Assembly (NCBI GenBank): GCA_965211775.1
Contig: OZ242974.1
Span: forward strand, 1,054,001-1,118,000
Reading direction: 5' to 3'
DNA: 64,000 nt
From: Thiodiazotropha sp040506975
GTDB taxonomy: Bacteria; Pseudomonadota; Gammaproteobacteria; Chromatiales; Chromatiaceae
Made by a program: the position numbers and the translations under genes. The stretch's first letter is position 1; every line of letters starts with the position of its first letter. This document shows positions 39,302 through 48,061 of this stretch, in pieces. Below the pieces are notes generated by a model that saw only the letters and a program-made list of their open reading frames with translations, made no database searches and had not been told where the DNA came from.

Positions 39302-39461
39302 AGATCCAGGATGGTGAAAACTCGGTGCACCAGCGGTACACCCGTCACTTTTCACAACCTTGCGTAAAATAGCCTAACTTGTTGTTTCTAGAATGCTTTA
39401 GACTTCGCTTAACTATTCTCATATATCCTTAAATATCATTAACATACTGTTTTATCAGGAA

Positions 39462-39507
39462 ATTTGTAATCAGCTGGTCGGGGGTTCGAATCCTCTCGCC
39501 GGCTCCA
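39462..39507 (+). repeat. attR: duplicated 3' end of tRNA-Thr
   Basis: 46 bp identical to 13233-13278, lacking the 5' half of the tRNA, so not a working tRNA. It marks the right end of the island 160 bp after the helicase gene. The flanking stretch 39302-39461 has no gene. Confidence 0.92.
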
Positions 39508-39686
39508 ATATTCTCAAATACTGACTGACCGTTTAACTCTGGTTGTGCGAAATGCATCGTCCCGATTACTGACGCCGGCGCACGCTGGACGCCCCTTATC
39601 TCCGAAAATACATGCTTTAATCAGCTGTAAACAGTGTGGCTCATGGTCAGAATTCACATGCAGGCTCATTGCTGTCCCATTAACTT

Positions 39687-40606
39687 TTACAGTAGAGCCA
39701 GTTGATTGCAATCATTTGTTTTGTCATTGATTGGGTCTCCTCGTAGTAACGCCATCAGGTCTCGTTTTTCAAACAGGTTCATCTGTAATAATCGCAATAT
39801 CTGTTGAGCACTTTTTCGGATTTTCGACTGGAACTTGATATAGGCAAGCAACAAATAAACACACAAAGCAATCCAGATTTGTGTCATCACAGCATTCTTA
39901 CTGGTACCGACAAATGATTTGATTTTCAGGTTCTGTTTGATCCACTTGAAGAACAACTCAATATCCCAACGAGCCTTATAAATCTGTGCAATGGTTTTGG
40001 CAGCCAGCTTGAAATTATTCGTCAGAAAAACATAATGCTTGCTGGTTTCAGGATCGCGGTAACCGATACGACGCAACTGAATTGGACACTTCTTTGCTGT
40101 GATTGGCCCGGTAAATTCAATGATTTGATCTGATGTCAGTCCTTTGCTTTTAATCACTGGCTGGCGGGATATCACCCGATAAACTGCATTGGACTTTTGA
40201 CGTGTAACAAAGAAAATGCCTTTTTTATTCAGTTGATTATACCACTCGTAGTCGTTATAGCCTTTATCGAAGGTCACAATACTGCCTTTTGGAAAATTCA
40301 TCAGCTTGCCAATATTGACTTCATGCTGGTTGCCTTCGGTGACAGCAAAGAACTCGGGTAAATGACCTGAATGGTTGAGTCCAACATGTAATTTTACTGC
40401 CGCTTTTGTCGTGCGAAATTCAGCCCATGGAAAAACTGACAGGCATAAATCAATGATACTGGCATCCAGGGAATACAGTGGATTCTTAAAACGGAAATCA
40501 TGCGATGGTGCTTTTGCCTGGCATCGCGTCAACAGTTTGCTAAACAACTCTTCATAAAGCGTGTAAGGCTTGTCATTGTTGATGCGAGATAAACTCGAAC
40601 GCCTAA
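39687..40606 (-). pseudogene. IS4-family transposase, C-terminal part
   Basis: This part holds the DDE core: SLDASIIDLCLSVFPWAEFR with the first Asp, SIVTFDKGYNDYEWY with the second, and YKARWDIELFFKWIKQNLKIK with the catalytic Glu of the YREK-type IS4 signature. Removing the nested IS1380 and one CTAA rejoins it in frame to the N-terminal part at 42175-42410. The interruption is therefore recent and reversible. Confidence 0.88.
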
Positions 40607-42174
40607 CCCCAATATTTCACGCATTAAAAAGGCAAAATCCTGATACTTCGATATAATTCAGTTGCTTACACTGTAATCGAAAGGATTTTGCCTGTGACAA
40701 ACTGCACCCAGACTGCCTTTGATTTTCCAGCCCTAAAACGCCGTAAGGTTCAAGCCGAGTTTTCCGGTGGCGATATCACCTCGGACGGCGGCGTGTTGCT
40801 GCTGCGTGAGATCGACAGGCGTCTGGGATTGCTCGAGGCGGTTGATGCGGTCATCCCCGACCCGCGAGATCCCCGCTATATTGAACACAGCCAGTTGAGC
40901 CTGTTGCGCCAGCGAGTCTATGGGCTCTGCCTGGGTTATGAAGATCTGAACGACCATCAGACACTACGCACCGACCCGGCCCTACAGAGCTCGATCGAAC
41001 GCGAGGAGGTACTGGGCAGCCAGTCGACACTTTGTCGGCTGGAGAACCGGGTCGATCGCCGGGTTGCCGTTGATGTCCACAACCTACTGCTCGAGCAGTT
41101 CATTGCCTCATATGATGCACCACCCGATGAGCTGATCCTGGATTTCGACGCCACGGATGATCCGGTGCATGGCCGCCAGGAAGGCCGCTTCTTTCACGGC
41201 TACTACGATCACTACTGCTTCCTGCCCCTGTATGTCTTTTGTGGCGATCAACTGCTGGTGAGTTATCTGCGGCCCAGCCGGATCGATGCGCCCAAGCATG
41301 CCTGGGCGATTCTGGCGCTGTTGGTCAAACGCCTGCGCCGGGCTTGGCCTGAAGTGCGTATCATCTTTCGGGGCGATAGCGGCTTTTGCCGTCACCACAT
41401 GCTCAGCTGGTGCGAGCGCAACGCTGTGGGCTATATCGTGGGCATCGCCAAGAATGACGCCTTGCTGCGGTGTATCCGTGAGCCCATGCAGTGGGTTGAG
41501 GAACTGGCGAAGCGAACCGGCATGAAGATGCGGGAATTCTTTCAGTTTCACTATGCCGCCAGCACCTGGAAGACGCGTCGCAAGGTGATCGCCAAACTGG
41601 AGGTCACCGACAAGGGGCCAAATCCACGCTTCATCGTCACCAACCTGGCCGGCGACAAACAGCGCCTTTACGATGACCTCTACTGCGCCCGTGGTGACAT
41701 GGAGAACCGAATCAAGGAGCAGCAACTGGGGCTGTTCGCCGATCGCACCAGCGCGCATTACTGGTGGGCCAATCAGTTTCGTCTACTGCTGTCCAGTCTG
41801 GCCTATGTGCTGATGGAGGCCATCCGGCGCCTCGCGCTGAAGGGCACGGAACTGGCGCGTGCACAGATGACCACGATCCGGCTCAAACTGTTCAAGATCG
41901 GGGCGGTCATCATTCGCAACACGCGACGGATCCGCTTCCTGCTCTCCAGCACCTATCCCTATCAGGCGCTGTTTTTCCAGGTGGCGGCACGACTCAAGCC
42001 GGGATAGCCCGGCAGAGTGCTGCCCCGGCACGTTGATCAACAATGGGGGTAAGGGGGAGTCTGACCGGAGGGTGGAAAATCAGGGCTTGATAGAGGTTTG
42101 GTTCCCAGTGAGGGCAAACCATCCAAGCTTGGCCATATCACCGGCTAAATTTAAAAACGGATGAAACATGCGGG
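40607..42174 (+). mobile_element. IS1380-family element, type b, copy 2
   Basis: A 1568-bp copy flanked by exact CTAA duplications (40603-40606 and 42175-42178), inserted in the IS4 transposase gene. I noted two base differences from the other copies, at 40704 and 42064. Confidence 0.95.
40694..42007 (+). CDS. IS1380-family transposase (type b, copy 2)
   Basis: An intact transposase with the same protein sequence as copies 1 and 3. Translation probably starts at GTG 40694, 8 bp after AAGGA; TTG 40688 is the alternative. Confidence 0.93.
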   Translation: MTNCTQTAFDFPALKRRKVQAEFSGGDITSDGGVLLLREIDRRLGLLEAVDAVIPDPRDPRYIEHSQLSLLRQRVYGLCLGYEDLNDHQTLRTDPALQSSIEREEVLGSQSTLCRLENRVDRRVAVDVHNLLLEQFIASYDAPPDELILDFDATDDPVHGRQEGRFFHGYYDHYCFLPLYVFCGDQLLVSYLRPSRIDAPKHAWAILALLVKRLRRAWPEVRIIFRGDSGFCRHHMLSWCERNAVGYIVGIAKNDALLRCIREPMQWVEELAKRTGMKMREFFQFHYAASTWKTRRKVIAKLEVTDKGPNPRFIVTNLAGDKQRLYDDLYCARGDMENRIKEQQLGLFADRTSAHYWWANQFRLLLSSLAYVLMEAIRRLALKGTELARAQMTTIRLKLFKIGAVIIRNTRRIRFLLSSTYPYQALFFQVAARLKPG

Positions 42175-42410
42175 CTAATCAAACGACTGCCCAGGTGATA
42201 AAGACGATGCGCCTGTGCCCCGAGATTATCAACCATATCCCGCAAACTGTTTCTACCGGAAAGTTGTCCCATCATCATTGCCACGAACTGGCTCCAGCGG
42301 GAGTTTTTACGAAAAGCCCTGCCTGTATGATGTTCTTTTGCCAGTGTTTCAAATTCATGTCTCGAAATCAGTTTCAGCAGTTGCGCAAATACCGTGCTAT
42401 TATGTGACAT
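42175..42410 (-). pseudogene. IS4-family transposase, N-terminal part
   Basis: The ATG at 42410 opens MSHNSTVFAQLLKLISRHEF, a DUF4372-type N-terminal domain of IS4-family transposases. The reading frame meets the IS1380 end after LYHLGSRLI and continues beyond it as RRSSLSRINNDKPYTLYEEL. Confidence 0.88.
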
Positions 42411-42631
42411 GGTCTGGTTATTCCTTTTGATTCAATGATTTGTTTGCGCTTTTATTTTATCAAAATGCGAATAACCTGGGCCTCCTAAATCTCAGTTAAT
42501 GGGACAGCAGTGATGCAGGCTATAAGGTTCGTCTATCCGTGATCCTTGTCACAGGCCTCTTCATTGTTACTTAAGCTGTTCCATGCATACTCAGGACAGT
42601 CAGTCCTATATCAGGCCTTATCGATAGGAAT

Positions 42632-43078
42632 ATGGTAATGGGCGATTTAGTTATAATTACAGCCATATTAGCTCTCGCTATCTTCTCGGTGGGGATTCGT
42701 GTGTTGCTGCGGCGAGATAAGACACTGCTTGATTCCGGCGAGAGTTCTACTGTTGAATCATCCGCTTATTTAAATGACGTTTGTAATGAGGTAATAGATA
42801 GGCCGCCGACTGAACATGCATTGGATGTGACCATTGACTTTAGCGAGAGTGGTAAGTGCTATCGTTGGATCCAATCACATGACTCCTTGCTGGAATTCGC
42901 TGAATCCAGGGGTGTTGAAGTCGAATCTCTATGCCGGGCGGGAGAGTGTGGTTCCTGTCGTACCAGGCTTGTCCAAGGTGAAGTCGAATATACTCAAGTG
43001 CCGGCCATCAACCCTGGGCGTGGTTACTGTCTGTTATGTATCTCAAAACCCAAATCGGATCTGATACTGGAAAAATAA
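42632..43078 (+). CDS. Membrane-anchored 2Fe-2S ferredoxin-like protein
   Basis: A 148-residue protein with an N-terminal membrane helix (LVIITAILALAIFSVGIRVLL, about residues 6-26) and a C-terminal plant-type ferredoxin domain. The cluster ligands are CRAGECGSC and a distal GYCLLC, the CxxxxCxxC...C arrangement. The domain resembles the C-terminal ferredoxin of Hcr-type or phenol-hydroxylase-type reductases, but no FAD/NAD part is attached. It should pass electrons to a partner at the membrane. No partner gene is adjacent, because IS elements follow directly. The ATG at 42638 is an alternative start. Confidence 0.8.
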   Translation: MVMGDLVIITAILALAIFSVGIRVLLRRDKTLLDSGESSTVESSAYLNDVCNEVIDRPPTEHALDVTIDFSESGKCYRWIQSHDSLLEFAESRGVEVESLCRAGECGSCRTRLVQGEVEYTQVPAINPGRGYCLLCISKPKSDLILEK

Positions 43079-43318
43079 TATTATCAACACCTCTCATTCA
43101 TCGTATATTCGTTGCTGCGGTAAGCACAGAAAAGATTCCACTATAACTTCAAATTAAACCGGCGGGATAAACATAAGTAACACGATATTCCGGTATTTAC
43201 CGTATGAAGCGGGGGTTAACTCACTCTATTATATGCCGCAGTATCTTATCTCTTCTTTTTGTCCGCAATGCGTGCCAGGGAAAAAGTGTGGCTGCTTATG
43301 CGGTCGATCAAAATTTTT

Positions 43319-44347
43319 CCTGATTACCCCTGAGGCTCAGCTATTGAGCCTGTGGTGCAAGCATAATGGAACCTACTGAATAAAAGAGGATTTCATCATG
43401 CCGAGAAATACCATTCAATTTCAAAAAGGCCTTGGTTTGCACGATTTTCTGGAACAATATGGGACCGAGGATCAGTGTCGACAGGCATTGTATGATTTGC
43501 GCTGGCCGACGGGCTATGTCTGCCCTGAGTGCGGCAACACAACAGGCTGTGAACTCAAAAAGCGTCAGATATATCAATGTCACAAGTGCCATCATCAGAC
43601 TTCCCTGACCGCCGGCAGCATCTTCCATGGCACCAAGCTGCCGCTGAGAACGTGGTTTCTTGCGATCTATCTGTTGACCCAACGCAAGAAAAGTATCTCG
43701 GCGCTGCAACTTTCCCGCGAAATCGGGGTGAACTACAATACGGCCTGGCGACTCAAGCATAAGTTGATGCAGGTGATGATGGAACGTGAGCGTGGAAAAA
43801 AACTGGCCGGTCGCATCGAATTGGATGATGCTTATCTCGGAGGCGAGCAAGCCGGTAAGCGTGGTCGTGGGTCGCGCAACAAAATCCCTTTCGTAGCTGC
43901 TGTTGAGACGACGCGGGACGGCAGGCCCATGAAAATTCAACTGCGTCGTGTAAGGGGCTTCCGCAAACGTGAAATCGCCCGCTACGCCCGCTCCTGCTTG
44001 ATGCCTGGCAGCGAAGTCTTTACCGATGGGCTTTGGTGCTTTAGTGGCGTGACAACCGCTGATTGCCATCATAACCCCATGGTGACGGGTGGTGGGCGCC
44101 AAAGTGTCCAGTATTCGTGCTTCAAATGGGTAAACACGATGTTGGGTAATGTCAAAAACAGTCTGTTGGGTACTTTTCATGCGATTCGAGATAAACATGT
44201 GTCGCGTTATCTTGCTGAGTTCGAATATCGGTTTAACCGCCGTTTCGATTTACCCGCCATGATTGAACGATTGCTTTTTGCCGCTCTTCGCACTCCACCT
44301 ATGCCATATCGCCTCTTGAGAATGGCTGAGGTTTAGGGGTAATCAGG
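43319..44347 (+). mobile_element. IS1595-family element, copy A (tandem)
   Basis: A 1029-bp element with ends CCTGATTACCCCT / AGGGGTAATCAGG. The 8-bp sequence AAATTTTT precedes it (43311-43318), separates it from copy B (44348-44355) and follows copy B (45385-45392). Confidence 0.95.
43398..44336 (+). CDS. IS1595-family (ISXO2-like) transposase, copy A
   Basis: A 312-residue transposase with an N-terminal zinc ribbon (CPECGNTTGC...CHKCHHQTS) and an ISXO2-type catalytic domain (IELDDAYLGGEQAGKRGRGS; VFTDGLW; FEYRFNRR). The third residue of the usual DDE set may be the H/N-type variant of this family. The same protein occurs in copies B and C. Confidence 0.93.
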   Translation: MPRNTIQFQKGLGLHDFLEQYGTEDQCRQALYDLRWPTGYVCPECGNTTGCELKKRQIYQCHKCHHQTSLTAGSIFHGTKLPLRTWFLAIYLLTQRKKSISALQLSREIGVNYNTAWRLKHKLMQVMMERERGKKLAGRIELDDAYLGGEQAGKRGRGSRNKIPFVAAVETTRDGRPMKIQLRRVRGFRKREIARYARSCLMPGSEVFTDGLWCFSGVTTADCHHNPMVTGGGRQSVQYSCFKWVNTMLGNVKNSLLGTFHAIRDKHVSRYLAEFEYRFNRRFDLPAMIERLLFAALRTPPMPYRLLRMAEV

Positions 44348-44355
44348 AAATTTTT

Positions 44356-45384
44356 CCTGATTACCCCTGAGGCTCAGCTATTGAGCCTGTGGTGCAAGCA
44401 TAATGGAACCTACTGAATAAAAGAGGATTTCATCATGCCGAGAAATACCATTCAATTTCAAAAAGGCCTTGGTTTGCACGATTTTCTGGAACAATATGGG
44501 ACCGAGGATCAGTGTCGACAGGCATTGTATGATTTGCGCTGGCCGACGGGCTATGTCTGCCCTGAGTGCGGCAACACAACAGGCTGTGAACTCAAAAAGC
44601 GTCAGATATATCAATGTCACAAGTGCCATCATCAGACTTCCCTGACCGCCGGCAGCATCTTCCATGGCACCAAGCTGCCGCTGAGAACGTGGTTTCTTGC
44701 GATCTATCTGTTGACCCAACGCAAGAAAAGTATCTCGGCGCTGCAACTTTCCCGCGAAATCGGGGTGAACTACAATACGGCCTGGCGACTCAAGCATAAG
44801 TTGATGCAGGTGATGATGGAACGTGAGCGTGGAAAAAAACTGGCCGGTCGCATCGAATTGGATGATGCTTATCTCGGAGGCGAGCAAGCCGGTAAGCGTG
44901 GTCGTGGGTCGCGCAACAAAATCCCTTTCGTAGCTGCTGTTGAGACGACGCGGGACGGCAGGCCCATGAAAATTCAACTGCGTCGTGTAAGGGGCTTCCG
45001 CAAACGTGAAATCGCCCGCTACGCCCGCTCCTGCTTGATGCCTGGCAGCGAAGTCTTTACCGATGGGCTTTGGTGCTTTAGTGGCGTGACAACCGCTGAT
45101 TGCCATCATAACCCCATGGTGACGGGTGGTGGGCGCCAAAGTGTCCAGTATTCGTGCTTCAAATGGGTAAACACGATGTTGGGTAATGTCAAAAACAGTC
45201 TGTTGGGTACTTTTCATGCGATTCGAGATAAACATGTGTCGCGTTATCTTGCTGAGTTCGAATATCGGTTTAACCGCCGTTTCGATTTACCCGCCATGAT
45301 TGAACGATTGCTTTTTGCCGCTCTTCGCACTCCACCTATGCCATATCGCCTCTTGAGAATGGCTGAGGTTTAGGGGTAATCAGG
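44356..45384 (+). mobile_element. IS1595-family element, copy B (tandem)
   Basis: A second 1029-bp copy in the same orientation, separated from copy A by one AAATTTTT target duplication. The unit IS plus 8 bp is repeated exactly, as far as I can read. Confidence 0.95.
44435..45373 (+). CDS. IS1595-family (ISXO2-like) transposase, copy B
   Basis: Identical in protein sequence to copy A and intact from ATG to stop. Confidence 0.93.
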   Translation: MPRNTIQFQKGLGLHDFLEQYGTEDQCRQALYDLRWPTGYVCPECGNTTGCELKKRQIYQCHKCHHQTSLTAGSIFHGTKLPLRTWFLAIYLLTQRKKSISALQLSREIGVNYNTAWRLKHKLMQVMMERERGKKLAGRIELDDAYLGGEQAGKRGRGSRNKIPFVAAVETTRDGRPMKIQLRRVRGFRKREIARYARSCLMPGSEVFTDGLWCFSGVTTADCHHNPMVTGGGRQSVQYSCFKWVNTMLGNVKNSLLGTFHAIRDKHVSRYLAEFEYRFNRRFDLPAMIERLLFAALRTPPMPYRLLRMAEV

Positions 45385-45631
45385 AAATTTTTTCACAAAA
45401 CTTGAATAGCAGAAAAAATACCATTGAAAGCATACCGGTTATCAATAGTTCCAGCGTCTGTGTTAGCGCACCCTCACGCAAAGCCAAGAGTCCATAGGTC
45501 AAGATGAAATTCCAGTTGGCGGCAAACAGGCGAAAAATATTGACGGTCATTGCACCGAATGTCAGGCCGGATGCGATCAGGACGATGAAGGTAATGATCG
45601 GTCGCCTGTAAAAGCGTTCATATAAACTCAT
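45380..45631 (-). pseudogene. Small membrane protein truncated by IS1595 tandem
   Basis: An 83-residue frame with two or three hydrophobic helices (PIITFIVLIASGLTFGAMTV; ELLITGMLSMVFFLLFKF). Its last codons, IS-stop, lie inside the IS end. Skipping both IS copies and two AAATTTTT repeats continues the frame through 43318-43246 as LIDRISSHTFSLARIADKKK to a stop, a protein of about 103 residues. The basic tail of about 20 residues has been lost. Family not recognised. It diverges from the first bufferin operon. Confidence 0.75.
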
Positions 45632-45932
45632 TGCGTGGCCCTCGAACTATTCATTTACCTATTCAAGATAGCAGATCCGTCTCAAGCGGCAGTGTCTCCA
45701 GTTTGCCCAATAACTATAAGCGATCAAGCAATTACCTTTCTGTATCCGGTGACCATATGCCAGAACCACGGTAATAGCATGGGAATTGCCGCTTCCGGTT
45801 CATAGGTTGCGTGAAAACTATTGTTACTTTGCCGTGATACTTACGTGATATTTATTCACAAGAATTGAATCACGCCTATGGCAAGGCCTTGGTGTTAATA
45901 ACAGATATGATTAAAAACCGAAGGAGATATCT
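45632..45932. other. Intergenic region upstream of first bufferin operon
   Basis: This 301-bp gap separates a minus-strand membrane gene from the bufferin operon. It should hold both promoters. I see no confident -35/-10 pair; the only clear signal is the AAGGAG ribosome-binding site just before 45933. Confidence 0.5.
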
Positions 45933-46199
45933 ATGATTACTCGCAGAAAGTTTGCCTCGATCGCAATGGCCTCAGGTGCCGCTTCTCTGTTTTCCATAGC
46001 ACCTGTAGCTAAGGTACAGGCGGGAAGCGACGCGAATGTACACTGTTATGGTGTCAACAAATGTAAAGGTCATAATGACTGTAAGACTGCCAATAATGCC
46101 TGTAAAGGACAAGCCTCGTGCAAAGGCCAGGGCTTTGTGAATATGTCAAAGAAAGCCTGTGAGGATATTGGTGGATCAACCGAAAAGCCAAAGGGTTAG
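45933..46199 (+). CDS. bufA: Bufferin-type metal-binding precursor, six-cysteine form (BufA2-like)
   Basis: An 88-residue precursor preceded by AAGGAG. The signal peptide (TRRKFASIAMASGAASLF...VQA) has a twin-arginine-like motif rather than a plain Sec start. The mature part has six cysteines at residues 38, 44, 50, 57, 63 and 76, in a repeated CKGxxxC layout. Bufferins are peptides whose cysteines are modified by the MNIO enzyme encoded next door, and known ones bind copper in the periplasm. Export after modification in the cytoplasm would fit Tat. The enzyme and partner genes follow at once. Confidence 0.85.
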   Translation: MITRRKFASIAMASGAASLFSIAPVAKVQAGSDANVHCYGVNKCKGHNDCKTANNACKGQASCKGQGFVNMSKKACEDIGGSTEKPKG

Positions 46200-46289
46200 T
46201 TCTGATGTGTCCGGACTGGCGCACTATCCAGGTATAGTGTTGCCAGTTCCCGGGTTGCAAATTGACTGAATATCCCTGGGGGGAGCCTT

Positions 46290-47141
46290 GTGAACGAATC
46301 TGTAGATGGTCAAAGGCCTTTTCTCGGCTATGGACTGGGTCTGCGTAGACAACACTACGATGACGTGCTCGAGTCGAAGCCGGATGTTGACTGGTTTGAG
46401 ATTATATCCGAGAACTACATGGTGGACGGGGGCAAGCCGCTTCATTACTTGAGACGAATCCGCGAGCTTTATCCAATGGTTATGCATGGCGTGTCGATGT
46501 CTATCGGCAGTATTGAACCACTGGATTATACCTATCTGAAAAAACTCAAGGCGCTGATAGAAAGGGTGGAGCCCGAGTGGTTTTCCGACCATCTCTGCTG
46601 GACCGGTGTGAATAAACTGAATCTGCACGATCTGTTGCCCTTGCCCTATACCGAAGAGGCGCTTGATCATGTGGTAGAGCGTATCAACAGAGTGCAGGAC
46701 TATCTGGGGCGACAGATGCTGTTGGAGAATGTATCGAGTTACATTAGCTACAGTGAATCTCAATTGAGTGAATGGGAGTTTCTGCGCGAGGTCGTGGAGC
46801 GCGCCGACTGTCTTGTGTTGCTGGATATCAACAATATCTATGTGAGCGCCTATAACCATAACTTCGATCCCTCTGATTTCGTACAGGCGATGCCCAGTGA
46901 ACGTATCTATCAGATTCATCTGGCAGGTCATACCCAAGAGGAAAACCTGATCATAGATACCCATGATCACCCTATCGCAGATCCGGTTTATGAGTTGTAT
47001 GCCGAGGCTATTCAGCGCTTTGGCCGTGTCAGCACAATGATCGAACGCGATGACAATATACCGCCACTTGCGAATTTGCTGCAGGAGCTTGATCGCGTGC
47101 GGCATATCGGTGAAGCCATTATTGAAGATCAGGTTGCATAA
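46290..47141 (+). CDS. bufB: MNIO-family (DUF692) bufferin-modifying enzyme
   Basis: A 283-residue TIM-barrel-type DUF692 protein starting at GTG 46290 after GGGGGAG. Typical segments are GLGLRRQHYDDVL, VDWFEIISENYM, FSDHLCWTG, LLENVSSYI, LLDINNIYVSAYN, QIHLAGH, and DTHDHPIADPVYELY. Their His/Asp/Glu/Asn residues form the multinuclear iron site. MNIO enzymes oxidise cysteines of the precursor, to thiooxazole in studied bufferins. It lies between the precursor and DUF2063 genes. Confidence 0.92.
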   Translation: MNESVDGQRPFLGYGLGLRRQHYDDVLESKPDVDWFEIISENYMVDGGKPLHYLRRIRELYPMVMHGVSMSIGSIEPLDYTYLKKLKALIERVEPEWFSDHLCWTGVNKLNLHDLLPLPYTEEALDHVVERINRVQDYLGRQMLLENVSSYISYSESQLSEWEFLREVVERADCLVLLDINNIYVSAYNHNFDPSDFVQAMPSERIYQIHLAGHTQEENLIIDTHDHPIADPVYELYAEAIQRFGRVSTMIERDDNIPPLANLLQELDRVRHIGEAIIEDQVA

Positions 47142-47143
47142 GC

Positions 47144-47959
47144 GTGTCGACAATGAAACACTTGGGTGAATTACAGTCCCGATTTCAGAATTTTATCCTG
47201 GAACCTGGAAATGAAAAGCGGATCTCATGGGTAAACGGAGGGGGTCGCGCGTCTGCAAACTACCAGCTTTCCGTATATGCGAATGCCTATATCGCGCGCT
47301 TGAAAGAGGTGCTGACGAATGACTATCCCGCCGTCAGCATGGCAATCGACAGTGATCATTTCGATCTCCTCACAGAAGGGTACATACGACAACATCCTTC
47401 ACGTTTTTTCAGTCTTCGCGATTTCGGTTGCCGATTTCCAGACTATCTAAGCGAGCAAACGGACACAAATCCTAATAACCATGATTTAGCCTGGTTACCG
47501 GAACTGGCAAAGTTTGAATGGACATTGGGACAGGCATTCGATGCCACGGATTGTGAACTCGTCACGGAGCAGGATATGGCATCCATACCAGCTGATGCAT
47601 GGCCGATGCTGAGATTTGGGTTTTGCCCCTGCGTGCAACGAATCGACCTTGAATGGAATGCACCGACTATTTGGAAGGCGCTCACCGCAGATCCGCCACA
47701 TGAAGTTGAGCCGACTCGTTCGCAGGAAAGTTTTGACGGTTGGTTGATCTGGCGCCAGGACCTGATCACTCGATTCCGTTCCCTAGAGGAGGACGAGCAG
47801 CTGGCCCTCGATTCTCTGCGTAACGGTGCCACCTTCGAAGATGCATGTGAATTTCTGGCGAGCCAGATAGATCTGGACAGAGTATCGATGCGGGCTGCGG
47901 GTTTGCTTAAAGGCTGGATTCGACAAGGCTTGATAACCGAGGTAATCCAAGCTTCCTGA
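47144..47959 (+). CDS. bufC: DUF2063 partner protein of MNIO enzyme (BufC-like)
   Basis: A 271-residue protein with the DUF2063 N-terminal segment (LGELQSRFQNFIL; YANAYIARLKEVLTNDYPAVSMAI; FSLRDFGCRFPDYLSEQ) and a variable C-terminal part that would contact the peptide. The GTG at 47144 is 2 bp after the bufB stop; ATG 47153 is an alternative. DUF2063 proteins deliver the precursor leader or core to the MNIO. The C-terminal domain differs from that of the second operon, as expected for a different substrate. Confidence 0.9.
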   Translation: MSTMKHLGELQSRFQNFILEPGNEKRISWVNGGGRASANYQLSVYANAYIARLKEVLTNDYPAVSMAIDSDHFDLLTEGYIRQHPSRFFSLRDFGCRFPDYLSEQTDTNPNNHDLAWLPELAKFEWTLGQAFDATDCELVTEQDMASIPADAWPMLRFGFCPCVQRIDLEWNAPTIWKALTADPPHEVEPTRSQESFDGWLIWRQDLITRFRSLEEDEQLALDSLRNGATFEDACEFLASQIDLDRVSMRAAGLLKGWIRQGLITEVIQAS

Positions 47960-48061
47960 TTGATCCCGGTATTCTGACTGCCCTGTCCGTTATGGCTTTT
48001 TTTATCTCCTTAACAGCGGCTGCCGCTTCCCCAATTTGCGATACGATGATTGCAGGCGCAA

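Larger units (their letters stand above)
13233..39507. mobile_element. Integrated mobilizable genomic island in tRNA-Thr, about 26.3 kb
   Basis: The element is bounded by perfect 46-bp direct repeats of the tRNA-Thr 3' end (13233-13278 and 39462-39507). A tyrosine integrase starts 122 bp inside the left end. Cargo runs from small genes and a UvrD-type helicase through a reduced IncP-like transfer region (traK, oriT, trbJ, trbK, trbL) to a defence gene cluster. No relaxase, VirD4-like coupling protein or VirB4-like ATPase is visible, so the element is classed as mobilizable rather than self-transmissible. Two IS1380-family copies sit inside the cargo. The size includes these insertions (about 3.1 kb). 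Confidence 0.9.
39667..42512 (-). mobile_element. IS4-family element, interrupted by IS1380 type b copy 2
   Basis: The ends CATTGCTGTCCCATTAACT (left) and the inverted CACTGCTGTCCCATTAACT (right) match at 18 of 19 positions. The element is flanked by the 9-bp duplication ATGCAGGCT at 39658-39666 and 42513-42521. Without the nested IS1380 (1568 bp plus 4) it would be about 1274 bp. It lies just outside the island. Confidence 0.85.

Noticed and set aside
43341..45235. 285-codon frames antisense to the IS1595 transposases
   Set aside because: They mirror the transposase reading frame on the opposite strand in every copy; no independent evidence for a gene.
46054..47153. 309-codon minus-strand frame over the first MNIO gene
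   Set aside because: It is the antisense of bufB; the plus-strand protein has full DUF692 motifs.
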